DNA of 64,000 nt from Atopobium sp. ICM42b (GCA_000564995.1 JDFH01000014.1:84333-148332), one strand, 5' to 3'. Shown: positions 52,632-62,346, numbered from the stretch's first letter. Notes: generated from the sequence alone by a model not told the origin. Numbers and translations are program-made.

Positions 52632-52665
52632 AGAGACGAGAAGAGAGATCTCTCTTCTCGTCTCT
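52632..52665 (+). promoter_or_regulatory. 34-bp perfect palindrome between binding-protein and permease genes
   Basis: Two 17-nt arms (left half starts AGAGACGAGAAGAGA) meet without a spacer at AGATCT. There is no T-run, and the permease ribosome-binding site begins about 8 nt later. It likely stabilises the abundant binding-protein message or lowers read-through, as known between malE and malF. Confidence 0.7.
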
Positions 52666-52685
52666 TGTTATTGGAGGGTATCTCT

Positions 52686-53540
52686 ATGGCTAAGATGTTG
52701 AAGCGGTGGTGGCCATTATTTGTTCTGCCTACTGCGCTATCTTTTTTGTTTGGCTTTATGATTCCGTTTGTGCAGGGATTTTATCTTTCGTTTTGTAAAT
52801 TTATTACCATTAGCGATGCTAAACCAGTTGGTCTAGATAACTATGTAGCAGCGTTCTCTGACCCACAGTTTGCTAATGCTTTTTGGTATACCGCATTATT
52901 TGCATTAGTCTCAACAGTTCTTATTAATGTATTAGCGCTCGCAATTGCGCTTGCCTTAACTAGAAAAGACCTTAAGGGTACCAATTCATTTAGAACTGTC
53001 TTTTTTATGCCTAATCTTATTGGCGGCATTGTTCTGGGATACATCTGGAATATTTTGATTAACTGCGCGCTTTCTATTGTGGGCGAGCAGCTTCTTGCGC
53101 TTAATAGCACTGCTGGATTCTGGGGAATGATTCTTCTTACTCTTTGGCAGCAAGTTGGTTACATGATGATCATTTATATTGCTGGCCTGCAGTCTATCCC
53201 AAGTGATTATCTTGAAGCAGCGAGAGTTGATGGAGCAAATGCTTGGCAGACACTTTGGAAGGTAAAAATTCCAAACCTTATGTCTACCATTACTATTTGT
53301 CTTTTCTTGACGGTAACAAATGGCTTTAAATTATTTGATCAGAACTTAGCACTTACTGCAGGTGAGCCTAAGCATGCAACCGAAATGCTTGCTCTTAATA
53401 TCTACAATACCTTCTACGCTCGACAGGGAGCAAAGTGGATGGGTATCGGCCAGGCTAAAGCTGTTATTTTCTGCATTCTAGTTATTTGTATTGTCATGAT
53501 TCAGCTGCGAGCCACCAGGTCAAGGGAGGTGCAGCAATAA
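52686..53540 (+). CDS. Sugar ABC transporter permease (MalF/MsmF-type)
   Basis: The 284-residue permease has six helices and the EAA loop EAARVDGANAWQTLWKVKIPNL that contacts the ATPase. ATG 52686 has GGAGGG upstream; the frame is open further but the added residues come from the palindrome region. It ends in TAATG, overlapping the next permease by 1 nt. Confidence 0.92.
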   Translation: MAKMLKRWWPLFVLPTALSFLFGFMIPFVQGFYLSFCKFITISDAKPVGLDNYVAAFSDPQFANAFWYTALFALVSTVLINVLALAIALALTRKDLKGTNSFRTVFFMPNLIGGIVLGYIWNILINCALSIVGEQLLALNSTAGFWGMILLTLWQQVGYMMIIYIAGLQSIPSDYLEAARVDGANAWQTLWKVKIPNLMSTITICLFLTVTNGFKLFDQNLALTAGEPKHATEMLALNIYNTFYARQGAKWMGIGQAKAVIFCILVICIVMIQLRATRSREVQQ

Positions 53541-54379
53541 TGAAGCGCGATAAGGTCATTAACAAAATTTTAGCTGTATTCTTTACCATTCTTTCTCTTG
53601 CATGGATTTATCCAATGGTTATGATCTTGATGAATTCATTCAAAGAAGAAACAACTATTACTACATCCACGGCGTTTGATTTTGTTACATCAGAGAACTC
53701 TGCAGGCTTTGCTAACTACATTGCCGCTTTAGAGAAGCAAGGTTTCTTAGCAGCCTTTGGATATTCTCTAGTAATTACCATCACATCTGTAGCACTGATC
53801 TTGGTTTGCTGCTCAATGTGTGCATGGTTTATTGTTCGTGTAAAAAATCGCATTAGCAACATTTTGTACTACCTGTTTGTCTTCTCGATGGTAGTGCCTT
53901 TCCAGATGCTTATGTTCACGCTGTCCAATATGGCAAACACGCTTGGATTTAATACTCCTTTCAATATTTGCTTCATTTACTTGGGCTTTGGCGCTGGATT
54001 AGCAGTATTCATGTTTGCTGGATTTGTTAAGACCATTCCTCTTGAGATTGAGGAAGCTGCAACTATTGATGGTTGCAACCCACTTCAGACATTCTTCCAT
54101 GTTGTTTTACCTATTATGAAGCCAACGTATATTTCTGTTGGTATTCTCGAAACCATGTGGGTCTGGAATGACTATTTGCTTCCATACCTCGTACTGGATA
54201 GAACCAAATACCAAACTATCCCAATTCTGATTCAGTACTTTAGAGGTGGATATGGACGCGTAGAGATGGGTCCAATGTTTGCCTGCATCATGATGGTTAT
54301 TGTCCCAATTGTCATTATGTATTTGCTGTGCCAGCGCTACATCATCAATGGTGTCATTTCTGGCGCGGTAAAAGGCTAA
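53540..54379 (+). CDS. Sugar ABC transporter permease (MalG/MsmG-type)
   Basis: The 279-residue permease completes the channel. It has the MalG-type start with INKILAVFFTILSLAWIYPMVMILMNSFK, the EAA loop EIEEAATIDGCNPLQTFFHVVLPIMKP and the C-terminal QRYIINGVISGAVKG characteristic of the family. The start overlaps the previous stop by 1 nt and GGAGG lies upstream. Confidence 0.93.
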   Translation: MKRDKVINKILAVFFTILSLAWIYPMVMILMNSFKEETTITTSTAFDFVTSENSAGFANYIAALEKQGFLAAFGYSLVITITSVALILVCCSMCAWFIVRVKNRISNILYYLFVFSMVVPFQMLMFTLSNMANTLGFNTPFNICFIYLGFGAGLAVFMFAGFVKTIPLEIEEAATIDGCNPLQTFFHVVLPIMKPTYISVGILETMWVWNDYLLPYLVLDRTKYQTIPILIQYFRGGYGRVEMGPMFACIMMVIVPIVIMYLLCQRYIINGVISGAVKG

Positions 54380-54428
54380 ATCTCAATGTATTGCAGCAAG
54401 CTATAGGCATTTCTGAAAGGTTTTTATC

Positions 54429-55622
54429 ATGGCAGAAATCGTTTTAAAGAATATAAAAAAGATTTACCCAAATGAGAAGAAGAGCAAGTCTCTCTTTGGT
54501 AAGAAAACTGAGCAGAAAAAGAGCAACCTTGAGGTGACTGAAGAGGGTGTTGTCGCTGTTCAAGACTTCAATCTCACTATCAAGGAGCACGAGTTTGTGG
54601 TGCTTGTTGGTCCTTCGGGCTGCGGCAAATCTACTACGCTTCGCATGATTGCAGGCCTAGAAGATATTTCTGCTGGCGAGCTTTATATTGATGGAAAGCT
54701 TGTCAATGATGTTGCACCAAAAGATCGAGACATCGCAATGGTCTTCCAAAGCTATGCGCTGTATCCAAATATGACCGTTTATGACAACATGGCGTTCACC
54801 CTTAAGCTTAAGAAGGTTGACCCACAAGTAATTGATCAAAAAGTCCGTGCAGCTGCAGAAACATTAGGCATCACGGCATATCTTGATCGTAAGCCAAAGG
54901 CACTTTCCGGTGGTCAGCGTCAGCGTGTTGCAATTGGTCGTGCAATTGTTCGTGATCCAAAAGTCTTCTTGATGGATGAGCCACTTTCAAACCTTGACGC
55001 AAAGCTAAGAAACCAGATGCGTACAGAGATTATTAAGCTTCGTCAGAAGGTTGATGGAACCTTTGTCTATGTTACACATGACCAAACAGAAGCTATGACC
55101 TTGGGCGACCGCATTGTCATTATGAAGGATGGCTTTGTTCAGCAAATTGGAACACCACAAGAAGTGTTTAATAGACCGGCTAATCTCTTTGTTGCTGGCT
55201 TCATTGGCATGCCTCAAATGAATTTCTTTAACGCACATCTTATTCGCGTGGACAATGAGTTCCATGTGGAGACAGAAAACATGTCATTTGAAATTTCTCC
55301 TGAGATGGCTAATCTGTTAGCACAGTCTTGGGTTGCTGCGCCAGCAACAGATGTCATTGTCGGCATTAGGCCCGAGCAAATTTATTTGACTGAGCCAAAT
55401 GGAATTGGCGCTTTCAAGGGCAATCTTGAGGTAAGTGAGCTTATGGGCTCTACTGTTCACCTTCATGTTCATACTGAAGACGGTAATTTTGTCCTTATTG
55501 TTCCAGCAACTGAACTTGCAAAACGAGACCTCAAAATTGGTGATGAAGTGTGGTTTAAATTCGAAGACAATGCTGTTCATCTCTTTGATAAGAATACGCA
55601 GGATAATCTAGTCAAGTATTAA
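54429..55622 (+). CDS. msmK: Sugar ABC transporter ATPase (MsmK/UgpC-type)
   Basis: The 397-residue ATPase energises the importer. It has Walker A GPSGCGKSTT, the signature ALSGGQRQRVAIGRAIV, Walker B VFLMDEPLSNLDAKLR and a C-terminal TOBE/regulatory domain (VIVGIRPEQIYL). A lysine-rich insert of about 28 residues (EKKSKSLFGKKTEQKKSN region) near the start is unusual for the family. MsmK-type ATPases often serve several importers. A terminator follows. Confidence 0.92.
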   Translation: MAEIVLKNIKKIYPNEKKSKSLFGKKTEQKKSNLEVTEEGVVAVQDFNLTIKEHEFVVLVGPSGCGKSTTLRMIAGLEDISAGELYIDGKLVNDVAPKDRDIAMVFQSYALYPNMTVYDNMAFTLKLKKVDPQVIDQKVRAAAETLGITAYLDRKPKALSGGQRQRVAIGRAIVRDPKVFLMDEPLSNLDAKLRNQMRTEIIKLRQKVDGTFVYVTHDQTEAMTLGDRIVIMKDGFVQQIGTPQEVFNRPANLFVAGFIGMPQMNFFNAHLIRVDNEFHVETENMSFEISPEMANLLAQSWVAAPATDVIVGIRPEQIYLTEPNGIGAFKGNLEVSELMGSTVHLHVHTEDGNFVLIVPATELAKRDLKIGDEVWFKFEDNAVHLFDKNTQDNLVKY

Positions 55623-55628
55623 AGCTTT

Positions 55629-55668
55629 GTACTGGCTTATCTTGTAAAGATAAGCCAGTACTCTTTTT
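55629..55668 (+). terminator. Terminator between msmK and malQ
   Basis: GTACTGGCTTATC and GATAAGCCAGTAC form a perfect 13-bp stem with a 7-nt loop, followed by TCTTTTT. malQ starts only 16 nt later, so it may act as a partial terminator. Confidence 0.85.
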
Positions 55669-55683
55669 GTGAAAGAGGCAACT

Positions 55684-57177
55684 ATGGGACGAGCAAGCGG
55701 AGTACTTATGGCCGTTTCTTCTCTTCCAAATTCATATGGGATTGGCACGTTTGGCAAAGAAGCTTTCGATTTTATTGATTTTCTCGTCAGGACAAAACAA
55801 AGGTATTGGCAGGTTTTGCCTCTTACTACCACAAGTTATGGTGACTCTCCTTATCAGTCTTTTTCTGCTGCAGCGGGAAGTCCTTACTATATAGATTTAA
55901 AAGATCTTGAGAAACTTGGATATTTAAAGTCAGACGACTTTGAAGATATTTCTTTTGGAACTAGCAATACTTGCGTTGATTATGGTGCGCTTTTTGTAAA
56001 TCATCGTCGTTTACTTAACCGTGCCTTTGATAGGTTTATGCAAGATGTTCCTGCTGATTTTGAGAAGTTCTGTCATGATCATGCAGAATGGCTTGATCCA
56101 TATGCGGAGTTCATGTCTCTAAAGGAAGAGTTTGGACATAAAGCCTACTGGGAGTGGCCAGAACTTTATCAGCACAGAAACGAGACTACTGCAAAAGAAA
56201 TTAAGAAACTGCAAAAGTCAGTTTTGTATCACAAGATGACTCAGTATTTCTTCTTTACTCAATGGGCAAAGGTTAAGACTTATGCCAATAAAAGGGGAGT
56301 ACTTATAATTGGTGATCTTCCCATTTATGTCTCGCGCGATTCTGTAGAGATGTGGGCACAGCCAGAACTGTTTAAAACGGATGAAACTGGACGTCCCGTT
56401 ACGGTTGCAGGAACTCCTCCAGATCAATTTTCTTCAACTGGACAATATTGGGGAAATCCCATTTATAACTGGGAGTATATGAAGAAATCGCATTATGCAT
56501 GGTGGGTTTGGCGAGTAAAGACAAATCTTGAGATGTTTGATGTGCTTCGAATCGATCATTTTAGGGGCTTTGAGGCATACTGGGAGATTCCTTACGGAGC
56601 TGCAAATGCTACAGAAGGCAAATGGACTAAAGGGCCAGATTTGGAGCTGTTTAAGGAACTGGAAAAGCAGCTGGGTAAGCTTCCAATCATTGCAGAGGAC
56701 CTTGGCTTAATTACACCAGAGCTTATCGCCATGCGAGACAAAACTGGTTTCCCAGGAATGAAAATCTTGCAGTATGGATTTGATGGAAAGCATGATTCAA
56801 GAGATCTTCCTCACAATTACACTGCAAATACTATTGCTTATGTGGGAACGCATGATAATCCAACTGCTCGTGGTTGGTATGAAACTCAGGCTACTGATAG
56901 AGAGCGTGAACAGGCAGATATTTACCTTCATCGCTCAAAAGATGAGCCAATTGGTGAGGCGCTTTCACGTGGAATTGCAGCTTCTGTGAGTGACACGTGT
57001 ATTCACACCATGCAAGATCTTCTCGGCTTAGATGATTCTGCACGTATGAATGTTCCAGCCACTGTTGGAGGTAATTGGTGTTGGCGTATGAAGCAAGGAG
57101 CCATTACGCGTCATACAGAAGATTTCTTAAGAACTATTACTGAGATGTACTTCAGAGTGTACAAAGAGGAGAAGTAA
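55684..57177 (+). CDS. malQ: 4-alpha-glucanotransferase
   Basis: MalQ (amylomaltase, GH77) rearranges malto-oligosaccharides, releasing glucose and longer chains for phosphorylase. The 497-residue protein starts GRASGVLMAVSSLPNSYGIGTFG. It has WQVLPLTTTSYGDSPYQSFSA, GDLPIYVSRDSVEMWA, the nucleophile region VLRIDHFRGFEAYWEIP, the acid/base Glu in IIAEDLGLITPEL and THDNPTARGW. ATG 55684 has AAAGAGG upstream. It ends TAATG, overlapping glgP by 1 nt. Confidence 0.95.
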   Translation: MGRASGVLMAVSSLPNSYGIGTFGKEAFDFIDFLVRTKQRYWQVLPLTTTSYGDSPYQSFSAAAGSPYYIDLKDLEKLGYLKSDDFEDISFGTSNTCVDYGALFVNHRRLLNRAFDRFMQDVPADFEKFCHDHAEWLDPYAEFMSLKEEFGHKAYWEWPELYQHRNETTAKEIKKLQKSVLYHKMTQYFFFTQWAKVKTYANKRGVLIIGDLPIYVSRDSVEMWAQPELFKTDETGRPVTVAGTPPDQFSSTGQYWGNPIYNWEYMKKSHYAWWVWRVKTNLEMFDVLRIDHFRGFEAYWEIPYGAANATEGKWTKGPDLELFKELEKQLGKLPIIAEDLGLITPELIAMRDKTGFPGMKILQYGFDGKHDSRDLPHNYTANTIAYVGTHDNPTARGWYETQATDREREQADIYLHRSKDEPIGEALSRGIAASVSDTCIHTMQDLLGLDDSARMNVPATVGGNWCWRMKQGAITRHTEDFLRTITEMYFRVYKEEK

Positions 57178-59441
57178 TGAACTTAGACACTTTATCTCTT
57201 CAACAATTTAACCAACCTCTGACTGAAATTACTGACAGGCAGGTTTTTGAATTACTGCTTCAAGTGGTTAAGAGTAAGTCGGAAGCTCTTCCGTTAAATA
57301 ATGGTAAGAAGAGGCTCTATTACATCTCCGCAGAGTTTCTGATTGGCAAGCTGCTTTCAAATAACCTCATCAATCTGGGAATTTATAACGAAGTAAAATC
57401 GCAGCTTTCTAGAGCAGGCCATTCGCTCGAAGACATCGAAGAGATTGAAGTTGAGCCTTCACTTGGTAACGGTGGTCTTGGTCGATTGGCAGCATGCTTT
57501 ATCGACTCCATGTCATCACTTGGTCTGCCAGGCGATGGTGTAGGCCTTAAGTATCATTTTGGCCTTTTTCATCAGCAGTTTTTAGATAGACAGCAAACTG
57601 CCGTTCCAGATGCTTGGCTTGCTGATGATGAGTGGCTTGAAGACGAGAAGACATCATTTACCGTGGAATTTAGAGATTTCTCGGTGACATCTGAGCTCTA
57701 TTCTATTGATGTTTTGGGATATGGCCGAACAAAGAAAAACAGACTTCGTTTGTTTGACCTGCAAAGTATTGATGAATCACTAGTTTCTGATGACGCTATT
57801 GATTTTGATAAGACTGCTTTAAAAAAGAATCTAACGCTCTTTTTGTATCCTGACGATTCGGACGAAGACGGTCAGCTTCTTCGTGTGTATCAGCAATATT
57901 TTATGGTTTCAAATGCTGCACAGCTGATCGTTAAAGAGGCGGTTGAGCGCGGCAGTAATGTTCATGACCTCGCTGACTATGTTGTGATTCAGATTAACGA
58001 TACGCACCCCACAATGGTAATTCCAGAGCTTATTCGTATCTTGACTGAGAAATACGATATTTCGTTTGAAGAGTCTGTAGACATTGTTTCTTCATTGGTC
58101 GCGTACACAAATCATACGATTTTGGCAGAAGCTCTTGAGAAATGGCCTCTTAAATTTATCGAAGAAGTTTCTCCAAAGATTGCTTCGATTATCAAAAAGC
58201 TTGACGAACACATCCGTAGTACCGTTGCAGATCCAAGTGTACAAGTCATCATTGATAAGAAAGTTCACATGGCTAACCTTGCCATTCATTACGGCTTTAG
58301 TATCAATGGTGTTGCAGCGCTTCATACTAAGATTTTGGAAGAGACAGAGCTTAAGCCATTCTTTGATTTGTACCCAGAGAAATTCTCTAACAAAACTAAT
58401 GGAATCACTTTCCGTCGCTGGCTAATGGGTTGTAATCCCGAGCTTGCCGAGTATCTTGATGCGTTATTAGGAGATGATTGGAGAACAACCGCTCATCTCG
58501 AGGGGCTTTTAGAGTATCGCGATAACGAAGAAGTCCTCAATCAGCTGCAGGAAATAAAGCAAGCAGCAAAAGATCGAATGGTCAAATTTTTGCTGGACAA
58601 TCAAGATACAAAAGTTAATGCCGACTCCATTATTGATGTCCAGGTGAAGCGTTTCCACGAATATAAGCGTCAGCAAATGCTATTGCTTTATTTGATTTGG
58701 AAATATTTTGATATTAAGTCTGGACACCTTCCAAAGCATCCTATTACTGTCATTTTTGGCGGTAAGGCTGCACCAGCATACGTGGCTGCTCAAGATATCA
58801 TTCATGCAATTCTTGTTCTCTCGTCTTTGATTGCAAACGATGCAGATGTTTCACCATATCTTCAGGTGATAATGATCGAGAATTACAACGTTACTGCCGC
58901 TGAGCACGTTATTCCAGCAGCAGATATCTCTGAGCAGATTTCACTGGCTTCCAAGGAGGCTTCTGGAACTTCCAACATGAAGTTCATGCTTAACGGCGCT
59001 GTTACCGTTTGCACAGTTGATGGTGCAAATGTAGAAATTGCCGACTTGGTAGGCAAGGAGAATATCTACACGTTTGGTGCTTCGAGTGATGAGGTTGTAA
59101 GCCTTTATGAGCACAAATGTTACAAAGCAAAAGAGTTTTATAAGAAGCCCCAGATTAAACCACTCGTTGATTTCTTAATTAGCCCAGAGTTTATTTCTCT
59201 TGGAAATGAGGAGCGCCTGGAGCGTCTTCACAAAAACTTGTGCTCAAAAGACTGGTTTATGACGCTGCTTGATTTGGAAGCATACATTTCAACAAAAGAG
59301 CACGTGTTCGATGATTATGAGGATAGGAGAGCGTGGCTTCAGAAGTCTCTTGTAAATATTGGTATGGCAGGAACGTTCTCATCTGATAGAACTATTGCCG
59401 AATATAACAATGAGATTTGGCACCTTACTCCTGATAAGTAG
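57177..59441 (+). CDS. glgP: Glycogen/maltodextrin phosphorylase
   Basis: This phosphorylase cuts alpha-1,4-glucans to glucose-1-phosphate. The 754-residue GT35 protein has SLGNGGLGRLAACFIDSM near residue 100, INDTHPTMVIPELIRIL, HEYKRQQMLLLYLIW and the PLP-lysine motif EASGTSNMKFMLNGAVTVCTVDGANVEIAD. The length matches short Gram-positive maltodextrin phosphorylases rather than 800-residue glycogen enzymes, so malP is an equal name. It is coupled to malQ by a 1-nt overlap. A 14-bp perfect hairpin (59514-59546, no T-run) lies downstream and probably ends the transcript. Confidence 0.94.
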   Translation: MNLDTLSLQQFNQPLTEITDRQVFELLLQVVKSKSEALPLNNGKKRLYYISAEFLIGKLLSNNLINLGIYNEVKSQLSRAGHSLEDIEEIEVEPSLGNGGLGRLAACFIDSMSSLGLPGDGVGLKYHFGLFHQQFLDRQQTAVPDAWLADDEWLEDEKTSFTVEFRDFSVTSELYSIDVLGYGRTKKNRLRLFDLQSIDESLVSDDAIDFDKTALKKNLTLFLYPDDSDEDGQLLRVYQQYFMVSNAAQLIVKEAVERGSNVHDLADYVVIQINDTHPTMVIPELIRILTEKYDISFEESVDIVSSLVAYTNHTILAEALEKWPLKFIEEVSPKIASIIKKLDEHIRSTVADPSVQVIIDKKVHMANLAIHYGFSINGVAALHTKILEETELKPFFDLYPEKFSNKTNGITFRRWLMGCNPELAEYLDALLGDDWRTTAHLEGLLEYRDNEEVLNQLQEIKQAAKDRMVKFLLDNQDTKVNADSIIDVQVKRFHEYKRQQMLLLYLIWKYFDIKSGHLPKHPITVIFGGKAAPAYVAAQDIIHAILVLSSLIANDADVSPYLQVIMIENYNVTAAEHVIPAADISEQISLASKEASGTSNMKFMLNGAVTVCTVDGANVEIADLVGKENIYTFGASSDEVVSLYEHKCYKAKEFYKKPQIKPLVDFLISPEFISLGNEERLERLHKNLCSKDWFMTLLDLEAYISTKEHVFDDYEDRRAWLQKSLVNIGMAGTFSSDRTIAEYNNEIWHLTPDK

Positions 59442-59513
59442 ATGTAAGTAATACGGACCAGCAAACCGACACTTAAGCCAGCGGTCTAATGTAGTCTTAA
59501 CAAGCGGACTTAA

Positions 59514-59546
59514 TAAGCGGCCTAGACCAGTAGTCTAGGCCGCTTA
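59514..59546 (+). terminator. Hairpin after glgP
   Basis: TAAGCGGCCTAGAC and GTCTAGGCCGCTTA form a perfect 14-bp stem around CAGTA. No T-run follows, so it may be a Rho-type or RNA-stabilising end. Nearby, GCGGTCTAA and AGCGGACTTAA are partial copies of the arm. Confidence 0.6.
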
Positions 59547-59671
59547 AATGTGTTCCTCTAGCGATTTAATGAACAAAAATATCATCTGTTTTGGTCTCAT
59601 CTGCATAAATGACAAGAAATGAGCTATGGTATATACATAAATATTCACCCTTCACGCTGAAAGAAGGATGT

Positions 59672-61561
59672 ATGAACAGCACTTCTGTTAGAAGCGTTAG
59701 AAGCACTCGATTTTCTCGCTTTACGGTTTTAGCAATTCTTATGCTATTTGTGGGTGCAATTTTAGCGTTTGCTCTGCCACACACAGCATTTGCTGCTGAC
59801 CCAACAGTTTATTCCGAAGATGTGGACGGCGCTCCGCTTGACGGTACGCAGACCGTGGCAAATCCATTCCCTGACTTTATTTCAGATGCTGAAATTCAGG
59901 CAGAGATTACTGCTCAGGCCGCCAAACCGCGAGAGGACCGTACGGGTGTCATCGCGCGTTATTACTGGGTAAAGCCTGATGGAACTGCGCTCAAGTTGGA
60001 CATGGATCCAACTAAATATTCTGTTGCGCAGATGATTGCCGAGGGCGGAGAAATTCGTGCTTACTACGTCCTTCTCGGCGATGCAGAGAATCTGATCAAC
60101 TTCCCACACAATGATTCAAATGGTTATGGCCTGCGTAAGGTGGCTGTTTCGGCGCATGCTGCTGTTGATACGTACAAGCCAATGGATGCAACAGGTGCTC
60201 TTTCGGGTGGTGGTCCAAAGACCAATTTGATGTTCACTGTCAAGGTAAATGGCCAGTCCATCATGGGTGGTTCTTCATATGAGGAGCCCGCTGCTGTATT
60301 TACTGCACCAGTTACAGCTCGTCAGTATATTGAGTTCTCCGCGCCATTGAACATCTCTGATAGGTCTTATCAGCTGGGAATTCAGGGTGGTATTAAGAAA
60401 TCTTGGGGAGGCACTCACGCATACACCAAGCGTTATCCTGCGCGAGTTATTGATACAGCAACGGCTGTGTATCACTATGTCGACGATCTTGCATACAGGC
60501 AGCTTAACGGCCTTGGCCTCAGTGATCCTATTGCTCAAAGAAATGCTGGTCTTCCTATTTATGGTAATGGCGCAGTGAGCGTTCTTGGTCTTGATGATCT
60601 TGCTGCTACGTATACAACTTCTGCAGCGTTTGAGGATCGTCAGGTGTCTGCTCGTTACAACACAAAGGGTCATGTCGTGTATATGCCTGAGTATGCTGGC
60701 GTTACTGCAGATGACTCTGTTGCTGGCGGTAATAAGTTTGAGACCGATCCTTCAACCAACCTGTTGCTAACCACTGTTCGTAAGTCAGTCGACGAGATCA
60801 AGGCTGCGGGACCTGGTGATTCTTACGTTTATATTGCAAACGATATCGACGTTCCAGAGGGAACATCTCTTGCAATTGGTACGTATAACTCTGGTCCTCG
60901 CGATAATTCCGTTTTGGCTCCTGGCTTCAATGCAGACGGTTCTGTAAACCGTACTAGGCAGTATTACCTCACGTATCGTGCAGTTCCTTCTCCTTTGAAG
61001 CTTGTGAAGACTGACTCTGATGATGCTTCCAAGCCTGTTGCTGGTGCAACCTATAGCCTATACAAGGCTGATGGCACACTGGTTAAAGAGGGGCTTACTA
61101 CTGGCGCAGACGGTACCTTTACATCCGGAGATGTTCTTACAAAGACTGAGCTGACTACATTGGTTCAGAACACTGCGGCAACTGCAGATTTGCTGACTAA
61201 GGGTATCTATCAGGATGGAGATAAATTCTATCTGACGCCAGGCGATTATTACCTGGTTGAGACTGCATCTCCAGAGGGATATGAACTCAATGCAAATCAG
61301 ATTCCATTTACGGTAGCTCTTGCAACATTCAATGCTGCAGACCAGACCATTGTTCCTGTAGAAGTTACTACGGCAGATAAGCCAATCACTCCTACACCAA
61401 CCCCAACGCCGGATCCTAATCCAGAGCCAAAGCCTAAGACTCCTAAGAAGAAGAGGTCTAACCTGCCAGATACCGGCGATGCAATGTCCATTGCAAGCGC
61501 ACTTGCAGCTGCAGGTATTATTGCTTCTGGTCTTGCGTACTCTGTAAAGGTTCGTCGTTAG
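59672..61561 (+). CDS. LPXTG-anchored surface protein with CnaB-type domain (pilin/adhesin-like)
   Basis: The 629-residue protein is secreted and sortase-anchored. It has a signal peptide (about 1-43, ending HTAFAA) and a long N-terminal region without a named domain (about 44-445). A CnaB/SpaA-like prealbumin domain follows (about 455-570, LKLVKTDSDDASKPVAGATY ... YYLVETASPEGYEL, with the usual Glu for an isopeptide bond). A Pro/Thr spacer, LPDTG (598-602), a hydrophobic helix and VKVRR close it. This is the layout of pilus subunits and adhesins. ATG 59672 has GAAGGA upstream. No sortase gene is in the window. Confidence 0.92.
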   Translation: MNSTSVRSVRSTRFSRFTVLAILMLFVGAILAFALPHTAFAADPTVYSEDVDGAPLDGTQTVANPFPDFISDAEIQAEITAQAAKPREDRTGVIARYYWVKPDGTALKLDMDPTKYSVAQMIAEGGEIRAYYVLLGDAENLINFPHNDSNGYGLRKVAVSAHAAVDTYKPMDATGALSGGGPKTNLMFTVKVNGQSIMGGSSYEEPAAVFTAPVTARQYIEFSAPLNISDRSYQLGIQGGIKKSWGGTHAYTKRYPARVIDTATAVYHYVDDLAYRQLNGLGLSDPIAQRNAGLPIYGNGAVSVLGLDDLAATYTTSAAFEDRQVSARYNTKGHVVYMPEYAGVTADDSVAGGNKFETDPSTNLLLTTVRKSVDEIKAAGPGDSYVYIANDIDVPEGTSLAIGTYNSGPRDNSVLAPGFNADGSVNRTRQYYLTYRAVPSPLKLVKTDSDDASKPVAGATYSLYKADGTLVKEGLTTGADGTFTSGDVLTKTELTTLVQNTAATADLLTKGIYQDGDKFYLTPGDYYLVETASPEGYELNANQIPFTVALATFNAADQTIVPVEVTTADKPITPTPTPTPDPNPEPKPKTPKKKRSNLPDTGDAMSIASALAAAGIIASGLAYSVKVRR

Positions 61562-61586
61562 TTTTGATGTGTAGCTCACAAGTGCA

Positions 61587-61620
61587 AAGAAGGCTGTGCT
61601 TCGCACAGCCTTCTTTTTTG
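61587..61620 (+). terminator. Terminator of the LPXTG gene
   Basis: AAGAAGGCTGTGC and GCACAGCCTTCTT form a 13-bp stem with loop TTC, followed by TTTT. Confidence 0.92.
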
Positions 61621-61713
61621 CTGGTAAAGTAGAGCAGGGTAGACGCTTAGTTGGGCGTTGACCTGCGCAGTCTGTGCAATCAACACTGTTTGAGGCAAAA
61701 GATATCCTCAAGC

Positions 61714-61861
61714 GGTAAAAAATCCGTTTAGTTGGAGATTTCATTTTTCTACATACAACGTTTGCCCAGATAAAAGTTTTTGAGGCGGTAAAAAATCGTT
61801 TTAGTTGGAGATAAAACGTCTATTTTTCAATTTTCATTTCCAACTAAACGCGTTTTTTACC
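61714..61861. repeat. Second locus of the GGTAAAAAAT/TTTAGTTGGAG element
   Basis: Two direct copies of the left end lie at 61714-61737 and 61787-61810, and one inverted copy at 61839-61861, so 61787-61861 is a 75-bp inverted pair. They match the ends of the element at 42737-42914. The next 260 bp up to tRNA-Gly is AT-rich and I see no gene in it. Confidence 0.75.
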
Positions 61862-62123
61862 TTTTTCGGAACATAATTTTGAGCTCAAAAATTACGTATT
61901 CATGGAAATGAATTTAATTGCATGAATATTCAAGGAAATAAATCAAAAGTTGATCATGACAAGTAATGAGGAAAATTGCTAATAAGATGTCTGTGAAAAC
62001 AGAAATAACCGTGGCAAAATTGCTAACTCGTCTAAAAACCACCAGACCCATGAAGAAACAAGAGGTGGGATAAATATTCAGAATTATGCTTTGAACAGGG
62101 ATAATTTAAAATAGGAAATTTTA

Positions 62124-62199
62124 TGGAGCGGCGGACGGGACTCGAACCCGCAACAGTCAGCTTGGAAGGCTGATGCTCTACCAATTGAACTACCGCCGC
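62124..62199 (-). tRNA. tRNA-Gly (anticodon TCC)
   Basis: Minus-strand cloverleaf: acceptor GCGGCGG/CCGCCGC, encoded CCA, loop CTTCCAA giving TCC for GGA. Confidence 0.95.
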
Positions 62200-62222
62200 A
62201 AGGGTAAAGCAAAAAGAAAAAA

Positions 62223-62299
62223 TGGTCGGGGTGACTGGATTCGAACCAGCGACCCACTGCTCCCAAAGCAGTTGCGCTACCAAGCTGCGCTACACCCCG
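62223..62299 (-). tRNA. tRNA-Pro (anticodon TGG)
   Basis: Minus-strand cloverleaf: acceptor CGGGGTG/CACCCCG, encoded CCA, loop TTTGGGA giving TGG for CCA codons. It lies 23 nt upstream of tRNA-Gly on that strand. Confidence 0.95.
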
Positions 62300-62346
62300 A
62301 GCCGAGAGAAAAGTATAGGTGACAAATCGCCCAAGAGCAAGAATAA

